From Noviherbaspirillum malthae (lineage in GTDB: Bacteria; Pseudomonadota; Gammaproteobacteria; Burkholderiales; Burkholderiaceae_D), in contig NZ_JACYXF010000040.1 of assembly GCF_015352985.1 (NCBI RefSeq), positions 1 to 55,007 of the forward strand: a stretch of 55,007 nucleotides of DNA, in the 5' to 3' direction. Shown here in pieces: positions 1 through 7,124 of this stretch (its first letter is position 1; each line of letters opens with the position of its first letter). The notes under the pieces were generated by a model. It was not told the origin of the DNA. It did no database searches and saw only the letters and a program-made list of their open reading frames with translations. Position numbers and translations under genes: made by a program.

Positions 1-43
1 GGTACAGCTCGAAGCTGCCTTGTGCCAGCGTTTGTTGTTTCAT
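1..43 (-). CDS. IS5-family transposase, N-terminal fragment cut by the window edge
   Basis: Reading leftwards from an ATG at 43, the first 14 residues are MKQQTLAQGSFELY, which match the characteristic start of IS5-group transposases. A good ribosome binding site (GAGGGAAA) lies just upstream. The rest of the protein lies outside the window. The insertion sequence's terminal repeat should lie somewhere between 44 and roughly 120, but I could not define it without the other end. The element may contribute the 3' end of the neighbouring exported-protein gene. Confidence 0.75.
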   Translation of the reverse strand, partial: MKQQTLAQGSFELY

Positions 44-71
44 CGTCAGATTTCCCTCTTCCGTTTCAAGC

Positions 72-659
72 CTACCTGCTTAACGCATGACACAATAAAA
101 CGGACGACTTTTGCAGAGATTCCTTAACATTCATTGGCCTTGCTTTGTCGCGGTCCGGTTTTTTCGGCCAAGGCGGCACACCGCCTGCAGGCAGCGCAAA
201 GCCTTCTTTGAAGACGTTGTACACTGAACTGCAGCTTTTGATTCCATCCCAATTATCCGCAACTACCTTTATGTATCTGGAAGCTTTGCTGGGAGAAAGA
301 CCAGCGTTGTCACAGAAGGCTTTATGTTGACCTGAGACGCCGGGTTGCTGGCAAGTGTCATGAACGGTAACGACACGAGAGCAAAACGCGTATAGATCGC
401 TGTTTACCTTTGTGGGATTACTGACATCGCAGTATTCAATGTTACGTTTCCAGATATCGGCTCCCCAACGAAGCCATTCCGTCTCATGAAACATGCGCTG
501 CGCCGTTCCGTATCCTTGGACGGACGCTTTCCATTCAAGGCACGTCGTCTGGCTCTGCCTCACACATGTTGCTTGAGTCACTCTGGGCGACTCGCTATGA
601 GCATCCATTGAGAGCACTGCAATAAGAACCGGTAGGCACAGAGAAATCCACCTTCTCAT
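72..659 (-). CDS. Small secreted cysteine-rich protein, unknown function
   Basis: About 195 residues when started at the ATG whose ATGA overlaps the stop of the upstream gene; a longer in-frame start at 671 exists but the 4-base overlap argues for translational coupling. The N-terminus (MRRWISLCLPVLIAVLSMDAHS) is a clear Sec signal peptide, so the protein should reach the periplasm or beyond. The mature part has about eight cysteines, suggesting disulfides, and a basic C-terminal tail. It is the last gene of a three-gene minus-strand operon of exported proteins. I do not recognise the family. Placement on a conjugative element makes an envelope role in transfer plausible but unproven. Its 3' end lies close to an IS5 element and could be IS-derived. 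Confidence 0.6.
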   Translation of the reverse strand: MRRWISLCLPVLIAVLSMDAHSESPRVTQATCVRQSQTTCLEWKASVQGYGTAQRMFHETEWLRWGADIWKRNIEYCDVSNPTKVNSDLYAFCSRVVTVHDTCQQPGVSGQHKAFCDNAGLSPSKASRYIKVVADNWDGIKSCSSVYNVFKEGFALPAGGVPPWPKKPDRDKARPMNVKESLQKSSVLLCHALSR

Positions 660-1291
660 TTGCCACCGCACGTCTGCATTGCCATAACGGTCTCCTGCGG
701 TGAAGCGCTGCGTCCCGTACTTGTGTAGATCCCTTCAAGCTTCGTACTGACGCATTGCTTGAATTGCGCTTGCCCGTTTTCATTACCAGAAACAATTGCG
801 GGCGCTTGTGTCTGATCCAGACCCGTTCCACTGAAAATATTGTTATGTCCTGATGATGGTCCCACACTGGGTACCGGTTGTGTCATCGAGGGCATGCCGT
901 CAGGTTGTGGCCCCCCGCCTATACCCATCATCCTAGCCCGGTGTAGGGCATCCTGTTGTATCTGCATTCCCATCATCGCAGCCTCGATGCCGGTTTGAAC
1001 GGCGCTATCGTAAGCCTGCGTGTTTGGCCTTTGCGTAAGGCATTTTTGCGTAGTGCGATCATAGAAGGCGCATACCATCTGGCCTGCTCCGGGCGGCCCT
1101 GAATTCAGATGATCCCTGCCATGATTTCCGGTTGTTCTGGCGCCGGGCGGCGTTTGTGGACCAGGTCCCGTCATGCACTTTGCCGAATTAGGATCATCCA
1201 GTGGGCCACACGCTAATAACAGCGGTGCAAAACTAACGAGAACTAGTCCGACGAAGGGTGCCAATACGGCAGCTATTCTCAGTCTTTTCAT
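656..1291 (-). CDS. Putative lipoprotein, unknown function
   Basis: 211 residues. The N-terminus is a type II signal sequence: basic start, hydrophobic run and a lipobox-like LLLAC, so the protein is probably an acylated outer- or inner-membrane lipoprotein. The mature sequence is rich in Gly, Pro, Met and Gln, with low-complexity segments around residues 40-70 and 120-150, and has a few cysteines near the C-terminus. It is sandwiched by ATGA overlaps at both ends (start overlaps the stop of the 1288-2445 gene; stop overlaps the start of the 72-659 gene), so the three are translated together. No family recognised. A surface or trans-envelope component of the transfer apparatus is one possibility. 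Confidence 0.6.
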   Translation of the reverse strand: MKRLRIAAVLAPFVGLVLVSFAPLLLACGPLDDPNSAKCMTGPGPQTPPGARTTGNHGRDHLNSGPPGAGQMVCAFYDRTTQKCLTQRPNTQAYDSAVQTGIEAAMMGMQIQQDALHRARMMGIGGGPQPDGMPSMTQPVPSVGPSSGHNNIFSGTGLDQTQAPAIVSGNENGQAQFKQCVSTKLEGIYTSTGRSASPQETVMAMQTCGGK

Positions 1292-2445
1292 TTCTGCACC
1301 TCGGCTGTTGCCTGTTGAGGTAATGCAACAGCCGCTCGATATGTCTGGGGAACCAAAAGGGACCAGCCTGCTGTTAACTTCGCCGTATCCGCTGTTACGA
1401 ACGCGCCATTTTCCCAGACTGCACGTAGTACAGATCCTTGACTTGCGTAACGGGGTTGCGCCTGTAACGCCTTACTGATTCCCTGAACGACAGGGATAAA
1501 GTCCATCTGTGTCGCTTTCAGGATCCGGAAGGCAGCGGTAATTTTCTGGGACGTTGGGTCAAAGTTGAATACTGAGGCAGTCGCCACGTCGTCGCCCGCG
1601 ACCGGTGCATAGGCTTCTGCGGTACTACTACCTTCGATCTTCTTCCAGCCAATGTTCCCGTTCTCCCGGTAGAGATCACCCTTCACCAGTTCGCTCGGAT
1701 GTTTCTCGAAGAAGTTGAGAGGATGGTTAAGCTCGTTGATCTCATACGTCTTACTTGATGCCGACAGCTGTGAGTCTCTCAGAATCTGCTGAGTGGTAGA
1801 GGACACCGCCCCTGATACCGCAGTTGTAACTGCGCTCGTCGCCGTGGCCGTAACGGCGGCCGCTACATTGCCTTGGATATTTGGTATCGTACCGGCTGCC
1901 GTGCTACCCATGGCTGAAGCAGCCATTCGGGCGCCTGTTGCATCAAATCCCGTGCTCTGAGCTCCGACACCAGTCAGAATGCCGTTCATCGTGGCGCCGC
2001 TCAACACTTCCCCAAGACCGTTATTCCCAAGCAGTGCGCCGCCCATATTGGCCTGCAGAGCGACACCGCCTAGCGCGCTTGTGGCGACCTGCTTGAAATC
2101 TATAAGCGGACCAAGCTTGCTACGGTAAGCCTGCGCATTCCGCATTAGAAACCCTTGCTCCGCCATTGCCCAACTCGCTTCCAGCTTCGGTTGCAATATC
2201 CGCTTGGTTGCATCGTCCATTCCTGCCAGCTGGGACTCAACTGACCTATTGAACTTGGTCCGCTCGTCCTCTAGGTTAACCGCATTTTCGCCACCCATAA
2301 TCCGGTTACCAAGCTTTCCGGTGACCTGATTGGCAGCGTTTATCACGCCTTGAAAAACGCCGAGAAACTGTGCATGAGCTGACGGGACAATGACGGTTGC
2401 AGCTAAGCAGGCGGTTACAACTCGTCCGATCATCTTCTTATTCAA
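1288..2445 (-). CDS. Exported Ala/Gly-rich protein, unknown function (TTG start)
   Basis: About 385 residues. I place the start at the TTG at 2445, because AGAAGGGA sits six bases upstream; the ATG at 2433 is too far from that site. Either start gives a clean signal peptide ending at SAHA. The middle (roughly residues 130-230) is a long Ala/Gly/Thr-rich region with hydrophobic stretches; the C-terminal third looks globular. It heads a three-gene operon with 4-base overlaps. No family recognised. The leader around the TTG is nearly identical to that of the DUF4214 gene at 38641 (18 bases, one difference). Function unknown; export and operon context suggest an envelope or secretion role. Confidence 0.6.
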   Translation of the reverse strand: MNKKMIGRVVTACLAATVIVPSAHAQFLGVFQGVINAANQVTGKLGNRIMGGENAVNLEDERTKFNRSVESQLAGMDDATKRILQPKLEASWAMAEQGFLMRNAQAYRSKLGPLIDFKQVATSALGGVALQANMGGALLGNNGLGEVLSGATMNGILTGVGAQSTGFDATGARMAASAMGSTAAGTIPNIQGNVAAAVTATATSAVTTAVSGAVSSTTQQILRDSQLSASSKTYEINELNHPLNFFEKHPSELVKGDLYRENGNIGWKKIEGSSTAEAYAPVAGDDVATASVFNFDPTSQKITAAFRILKATQMDFIPVVQGISKALQAQPRYASQGSVLRAVWENGAFVTADTAKLTAGWSLLVPQTYRAAVALPQQATAEVQK

Positions 2446-2706
2446 GTTATATCCCTTCTGAATGGGTGATTTTTGATATGGAGCGATAGGGCTCTCGTAG
2501 CGAGTAGACATCACTAGCAAGAAGGGAGGGAGTCTTGGGTGGATGCCATGTAGCTTGCCCATATACCCCCCCAAGAGCAATGCATGTCTGCAGAATGTCT
2601 GTGGCTCGGACTAAGCCTAATGTCGCAAGCCTCTAACGACTATGCCGTTCGCGGTTCTTGGCTTTGTGAATACCACTACTCAAAAAGCCAGTTTATCGAG
2701 TTTCTG
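2446..2706. other. Intergenic region between the FlhC-like gene and the exported-protein operon
   Basis: It should hold the terminator of the regulator operon and the promoter of the 2445-72 operon, both read on the minus strand. A 7-base inverted repeat (TGGCTTT at 2659-2665, AAAGCCA at 2684-2690) has an 18-base loop and no clean U-tract, so I do not call it a terminator. No convincing sigma-70 promoter was found. Confidence 0.3.
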
Positions 2707-3231
2707 TTAGCTACACGTTGGACATTGGTATGACAGATGGTGGGCTTCAACGAGGTGAGGCGTCTGACATTTTCGACACAACATCACTTTAGCGTTGTCA
2801 TACTCGAAGCCCGTAGACCCACCTTTGGGAATATCACGCCAGTTGCGTTCGAAGCCACGGCCTACCAGGAGTTGCCACCGCTCTCCACTTATTTCCGCAT
2901 CGTCCTTAGCGACCTTGACATATAGTCTATAGGCCAATGTAAACGCGACGCCGTGCGAGTCGGCCATTGAGGAGTAATGCTCTCGATATTTGGCATAAGT
3001 CATCAGTAGGAACGCCGCTTGTTTCCGGCGTTCCTTACTGGCAAAGAACCATTGATGATCGGTGGGTGTTTGGCCGCTTTGAGACTGAGTACCCTTGACG
3101 TCTTTGTAGATCTGGCGCGAATCGGCAGGCTTCGTCCTAGCGACGGCGGTCAATGTCACGGCCCGGCAGTCCAGTTCCGCGAGCTCCTTAGCGATATCGA
3201 TCTTCGACGCATAATTCCCGCTGACCTTCAT
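2707..3231 (-). CDS. FlhC-like transcriptional activator subunit (SetC/AcaC type)
   Basis: 174 residues. The C-terminus has the FlhC zinc-binding arrangement: Cys152-x2-Cys155, a His-rich spacer, then Cys170-x2-Cys173, in the context LCRKCQTPHLV...QCPTC, as in the FlhC family. The middle also fits FlhC (segments like WFFASKERRKQAAFLL and YRLYVKVA). FlhC pairs with FlhD to make a sigma-70 activator. It lies 12 bases downstream of an FlhD-like gene, so the pair is cotranscribed. On conjugative elements, FlhDC homologues are the master activators of transfer (SetCD of SXT/R391, AcaCD of IncA/C); no flagellar genes are present here. That role is inferred from family and context. Confidence 0.78.
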   Translation of the reverse strand: MKVSGNYASKIDIAKELAELDCRAVTLTAVARTKPADSRQIYKDVKGTQSQSGQTPTDHQWFFASKERRKQAAFLLMTYAKYREHYSSMADSHGVAFTLAYRLYVKVAKDDAEISGERWQLLVGRGFERNWRDIPKGGSTGFEYDNAKVMLCRKCQTPHLVEAHHLSYQCPTCS

Positions 3232-3243
3232 TATTGTCTGCCG

Positions 3244-3597
3244 TTACAGAGTATTAAGCGGAACGTCGCTGGAGAATGTCTTCAGCAGCACGTTGAACAG
3301 GGGATCGGTCTTTCCTTCTGCCAGGACACTGATGGCTTCGGTGGAGGAGAGACGCGACGACCAGATCGGCACTCCGGTCTGCAGCACCGGGAGCAATTTA
3401 GACTTACTTGTCTGCCCGATAGCCTTGATAGCTTCATCATCGACGCCGAACAAGTTCGCCGCCATCGGCTCACCCAGCTCATAAGCAGCCCGGTAGGCCT
3501 CAATAATAGCGAGATTAGCCGCCTCGATAAGGCGAGCCACCTGCTTGTTTGCGTCCAAAGTTGCTCTTGCAGCGGAAACGGTAACGAGACTCATCAT
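3244..3597 (-). CDS. FlhD-like transcriptional activator subunit (SetD/AcaD type)
   Basis: 117 residues, close to FlhD length. The segment from about residue 25 to 85 (NLAIIEAYRAAYELGEPMAANLFGVDDE followed by a helix and VLQTGVPIWSSRLSS) follows the FlhD pattern of a dimerisation helix and the IxxLxxxQMxxLAxTxQLICRFR-like region. Alone the similarity is modest; the immediate FlhC-like neighbour makes it convincing. Its start ATG overlaps the stop of the upstream coiled-coil gene by the ATGA arrangement, so expression is coupled. Expected to form a heteromer with the FlhC-like protein and activate promoters of the element. Confidence 0.68.
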   Translation of the reverse strand: MMSLVTVSAARATLDANKQVARLIEAANLAIIEAYRAAYELGEPMAANLFGVDDEAIKAIGQTSKSKLLPVLQTGVPIWSSRLSSTEAISVLAEGKTDPLFNVLLKTFSSDVPLNTL

Positions 3598-4616
3598 GCA
3601 CCTTTCAACAGATTGCCCATTGCGACCATAGCATCGCCAAGAGCGTTAATAGACGATTTGATATTCTTGTCGGAATCGGACATAGACTTGAGCATCGCGA
3701 GCGGGAATTTCAGCATCAATGCCTCGACTTCTTTTTTCATTTGAAGGAAGTCTTCACTGCCAGCTTGTGCGGCTGTGAGGTTCGCACGCATCTCAGCCAT
3801 TTTGCGCTGACTTTCTTTCAAATCCGCGTCTACCCTCTCCAGTTCGCCGGTCTTTGCTTGCAGTGCCTGCTCCGCAGACTGAATAGCCTCGGTTACGGTG
3901 CTGTAACCTTTCGGAAGAACCTCTACTTCAACGGTCCTTTCCACAACTTGGGTTTCTTGTTTCTGCAGACGGTTGACTTCCTCTTCCAAGGAATCGCGCT
4001 GCTCCGTCAGGCGACGGCAAAGTTCCTGGCTGTTCTCAACCTGGCCCTTGACCCTAGCGAGTTCGAGCTCTGCACGTTCACCGGCCTTTTGTGCCGTACG
4101 TACTGCCAGTTCGACTTCTGCCTCGGCGGCGGCAACGCGTGCTTCAAGTTCGGCTTCGCGGCTTTCAATCAGCCGCTTCACAGTGGCCTCATTGACCTCC
4201 TGCCCGTTCTGAGCAATAGCGCGAATTTCCGCGATAACTTCATCCGCTGGCTCATTAGCCAGAAGAAGCAACGCACCTTGCGTTATATGGCGGGTCTCGC
4301 TCCAGTCATTGCGTCCGTTCGCATCAGTAAAATGGGCTTTGAGGACCGAATGCACCTGAAGATAGCGCCGGCCCGCGCGCCTCGAAATTCCGAGTTCTGA
4401 TTCGACGAATGCTGCAAAGCAGTCACCTAGCATCTCATACACAAGCTGAAGCCGCTCAGTTAGCAGGTACAGTTCGCGGCCAATTCGATCTTGTGCAGTG
4501 CGTATCTCAGCGACAAGAATACGAAGTGTGGTCATCTGTTCTTGGCTCAGATGAGACAAGTCGACCTGCTTCTGATTACTTACTTCCCTGAACGGTGCTT
4601 CAGCAATGATGCTCAT
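3594..4616 (-). CDS. DUF3102/ParB-like N-terminal region plus long coiled coil; unknown regulator
   Basis: 340 residues. Residues about 25-120 resemble the DUF3102-type region found in plasmid proteins (an ethylated run such as GRELYLLTERLQLVYEMLGDC followed by a helix-turn-helix-like segment, ELGISRRAGRRYLQVHSVL). Residues about 145-310 form a near-continuous heptad-rich, Glu/Lys/Gln-rich coiled coil. The start ATG has an AAGGA site ten bases upstream. It is the first gene of the operon that ends with the FlhD/FlhC-like pair, so it is a good candidate for a DNA-binding partner, a repressor, or a segregation/nucleoid protein. No specific function can be assigned from sequence. Confidence 0.55.
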   Translation of the reverse strand: MSIIAEAPFREVSNQKQVDLSHLSQEQMTTLRILVAEIRTAQDRIGRELYLLTERLQLVYEMLGDCFAAFVESELGISRRAGRRYLQVHSVLKAHFTDANGRNDWSETRHITQGALLLLANEPADEVIAEIRAIAQNGQEVNEATVKRLIESREAELEARVAAAEAEVELAVRTAQKAGERAELELARVKGQVENSQELCRRLTEQRDSLEEEVNRLQKQETQVVERTVEVEVLPKGYSTVTEAIQSAEQALQAKTGELERVDADLKESQRKMAEMRANLTAAQAGSEDFLQMKKEVEALMLKFPLAMLKSMSDSDKNIKSSINALGDAMVAMGNLLKGA

Positions 4617-5042
4617 ATTTGTCCTTCAGCGGCTGTTAGTGACTGCTCAATCCCTTCTAGCACGAACCGATCGCCAGACCGCCTTACCAAGCGAGAGCGA
4701 AGCAGCGTTGAAACGGATCAAGAACAGTTTCAATTTGTAAATTCTTATCGAGTTGAATTGTAATCTTTGAAATTCTCATGCGCAAGGAGAAAATTGTCAT
4801 GTGGAAACAATAATTCGCATGTCGATATAAGAAACGTGACACTTTGCAATATTTGCATGCATTTTATTTCGCGATGCGAAATGTCTTCGCATCTAAGACG
4901 AGAATTCTCATCGTGACGACGCAAGACAAGAACCACACGCAAGAATACTTCGCCTGTATTAGGAAGAAATCGGCTTTCCTATGAGAAAATAACCCTCGCT
5001 ATATCCTGAACGTTGTTATGCCTACCATACTTGGATGATTGA
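4617..5042. promoter_or_regulatory. Divergent regulatory region with palindromes
   Basis: This 426-base region separates the minus-strand activator operon from the plus-strand HTH-receiver gene. It is clearly AT-richer than its surroundings from about 4735 to 4940. It holds a perfect 7+3+7 hyphenated palindrome, ATTTCGC-GAT-GCGAAAT (4866-4882), a 10-base palindrome GAGAATTCTC (4900-4909), and several further copies of a TTCGCAT-like word on both strands (near 4813, 4886). These are good operator candidates. No strong consensus promoter was identified; an open reading frame inside it (4745-4942, minus) has no ribosome binding site or family support. Confidence 0.5.
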
Positions 5043-5903
5043 ATGAGTGACCAGAATATCGTCGAGGACTCCGCCGCGGTTGCTGAACGCGTGCGTGACC
5101 TCCTTTCTAGGCATGGTCTCCCAAGAGGGCAGCAGGCTTCTAAGCTGGCTGAGATATTGGGGTTGAGTCTCTCCCAAGCCTATAAGAAGCTTGGCGGCGT
5201 TAGCCAGTGGACAAAAGATCAGCTACAAGCGATCGCGACCTTTTATGGAGTGCAGATCTCTGAGCTAACGGACGTCAGTCTTTCTGTCACTGACATGAGC
5301 GACACGAAAGTCGGCGGCAAGCGCTACGATGCGATCATGGAAGTGGGTGGCGAGCAGATTGATTGCGTTATACAACTAGGTAAGCAATTGAAACTCATAC
5401 GTGATACTGACTTCGTTGCTTACAAACACAAAGAAGACGGCATTTGGCGGGTTGTACGTCCACGCGCCGCACCATTCGATCATGTTTTCTTAATTAGCAG
5501 CCTAAAGGTTACCCTGAAAGAGCCGAAAGTCTATTCGGTAGCTATGCTCGACGACGATAGAGATACTACGGACAGCTTTTGTGAGCAGCTAAATGACCTG
5601 GATCTCGATGCGCGTCCGTTTTATGACATCGGGACATTGGAAAATGCATTGGCGTCGCGAAAATTCGACGCCTTCATTCTGGATTACTTCATAGGCAATA
5701 CCACTACGGTAGAACTGATTAGGAAGATTCGAGCACAGTCAGCCAAGGTACCTATAGTCCTTCTCACCGGTAAGTCCGCAGATGCATCGCCTTTTGAAGT
5801 CTCGCAGATGATTCACATGTTTTCGCTAAATTGGCAAAGCAAACCCTCGCTCCCGGCTGTAATTGCAGCTGAGATTACGAGAGACATAATCCAGAGCCAT
5901 TAA
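5043..5903 (+). CDS. HTH (BetR/XRE-like) regulator with C-terminal receiver domain
   Basis: 286 residues. The N-terminus (about 10-80) is a lambda-repressor-like helix-turn-helix (KLAEILGLSLSQAYKKLGG), resembling BetR-type domains that occur fused to receivers. A central region (about 85-155) is unassigned. The C-terminal 115 residues form a receiver domain with the acidic pair (MLDDDRD), the phospho-acceptor Asp (AFILDYF), the conserved Thr (VLLTGKS) and the Lys (WQSKPS), so it looks able to be phosphorylated. DNA-binding first and receiver last is the reverse of the usual order. It faces away from the FlhDC-like operon across a palindrome-rich region and is followed by two hybrid kinases, so it is the obvious output of that phosphorelay. 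Confidence 0.72.
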   Translation: MSDQNIVEDSAAVAERVRDLLSRHGLPRGQQASKLAEILGLSLSQAYKKLGGVSQWTKDQLQAIATFYGVQISELTDVSLSVTDMSDTKVGGKRYDAIMEVGGEQIDCVIQLGKQLKLIRDTDFVAYKHKEDGIWRVVRPRAAPFDHVFLISSLKVTLKEPKVYSVAMLDDDRDTTDSFCEQLNDLDLDARPFYDIGTLENALASRKFDAFILDYFIGNTTTVELIRKIRAQSAKVPIVLLTGKSADASPFEVSQMIHMFSLNWQSKPSLPAVIAAEITRDIIQSH

Positions 5904-6004
5904 GGGCAGCAAATCGCGTCACCAAACACTTTGGCGTCGGTTCTATTCTTGCTCCCAGAAGATAGGCCTACGCGTCCCAGATAATAGAAGAAACAAAACC
6001 TAAC

Positions 6005-7063
6005 ATGAGAAGGCGAATAGATCTGCAGAGTGCTTTCTCTTACGTCTTACTTTGCGTCGGCCTTTCGGCGAGCCCTGCTCTCACTCTAGCTGCACAAGAC
6101 TCCACTGCCCCAATAACTGCTCCACTTAGCAAGGGGACAGCGAGCAATCTATCAAGCACCTCGCAGGGTCCAACTACACAATTCGCTCAACTCGCAGACA
6201 GACGTAGACGTGAGGAAGCATTAACCCAAGGCTCGATTGCAGTCCTCTATCCCCAGATAGAAGAGCCATACCAATCCGTCTTCGCTACTATCGCACGCGG
6301 CATTGAATCGCAGTCAAAGTTGCCCGTTCGGACATATGCAATACCCAATTCGGATCTGCAGGACCTTGGCAGTAATTTGAGGAGGAACGGCACAAGAGGA
6401 ATCATTGTTTTAGGAAGGAAAGGCTACCAGACCATCGACGCGCTAGACAAGGATCTACCTATCCTCGTAGGGGGCGTATTGTCCGTGCCGGAAGACCCAA
6501 GATATTCGCTGATCAGCTTAACACCTAGCCCAGTACTCCTCTTTGCAAAGATGAAAGCTCTCGCGGGACAGATTCGTCGGATCTACGTCGTGCACAATCC
6601 AAAACGAACTGAAGCGCAGATTCGCAATGCAAGAGAGGCTGCTAGAGAACAAGGCCTGGAACTTATTGTGCTTGAAGCTTCGGATGTTAGTGCTGCAGCT
6701 CGCCAATACGATGGGATCATGCAATCGATGGACGGGCGAACCGATGCCTTATGGCTCCCGGATGACCCCAGTATTCTTAATAACAATATCGTTCTGCCAC
6801 TGATTCTGGAACGTTCTTGGAACAGAAGCATTCCAGTATTTTCGAGTACGGTTGCGCATGTTGCACGAGGCGTGCTCTTCTCGATGCATCCTGATAACTA
6901 TCGTATGGGACAGACCTTGGCAATTTCGATGTCAACAATGCTGACGGAAAAGGGGCGCCGATATCACGACGATCTTCGCGATGTTCGTGTTGCCATCAAC
7001 CAGAGGACCGCTCGCCATCTTGGTCTGAACCTTGCGGGCCATATCGATATAGATATTGATTGA
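6005..7063 (+). CDS. Periplasmic ABC-type substrate-binding-like sensor protein
   Basis: 352 residues. A signal peptide (residues about 1-30, ending in the LTLAAQ region) is followed by a low-complexity Ser/Thr linker and then a two-lobed binding protein of the ABC_sub_bind (PF04392) type. Supporting segments are SIAVLYPQIEEPYQSVFATI, GIIVLGRKGYQ and TDALWLPDDPSILN. No ABC permease or ATPase gene is nearby. Instead the gene is followed at once by a membrane hybrid kinase, so it probably serves as that kinase's periplasmic ligand sensor rather than in transport. The ligand is unknown; relatives often bind hydrophobic or aromatic compounds. About 100 bases separate it from the HTH-receiver gene. 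Confidence 0.68.
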   Translation: MRRRIDLQSAFSYVLLCVGLSASPALTLAAQDSTAPITAPLSKGTASNLSSTSQGPTTQFAQLADRRRREEALTQGSIAVLYPQIEEPYQSVFATIARGIESQSKLPVRTYAIPNSDLQDLGSNLRRNGTRGIIVLGRKGYQTIDALDKDLPILVGGVLSVPEDPRYSLISLTPSPVLLFAKMKALAGQIRRIYVVHNPKRTEAQIRNAREAAREQGLELIVLEASDVSAAARQYDGIMQSMDGRTDALWLPDDPSILNNNIVLPLILERSWNRSIPVFSSTVAHVARGVLFSMHPDNYRMGQTLAISMSTMLTEKGRRYHDDLRDVRVAINQRTARHLGLNLAGHIDIDID

Positions 7064-7124
7064 ATTTCAATGTCCATCGCAGCCTTCGTGCCTTAGCTCC
7101 CAATCAGTGTCTCTTCCACTAGCC

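Noticed and set aside
2659..2690. Terminator for the FlhDC-like operon
   Set aside because: Seven-base stem with an 18-base loop and no U-tract; too weak to call.
3019..3744. 241-codon plus-strand open frame
   Set aside because: Antisense to the FlhD/FlhC-like genes, which have family support; the translated sequence matches nothing and lacks a ribosome site.
4745..4942. 65-codon open frame on the minus strand
   Set aside because: Lies in the AT-rich palindromic regulatory region, has no ribosome site and a non-protein-like composition.
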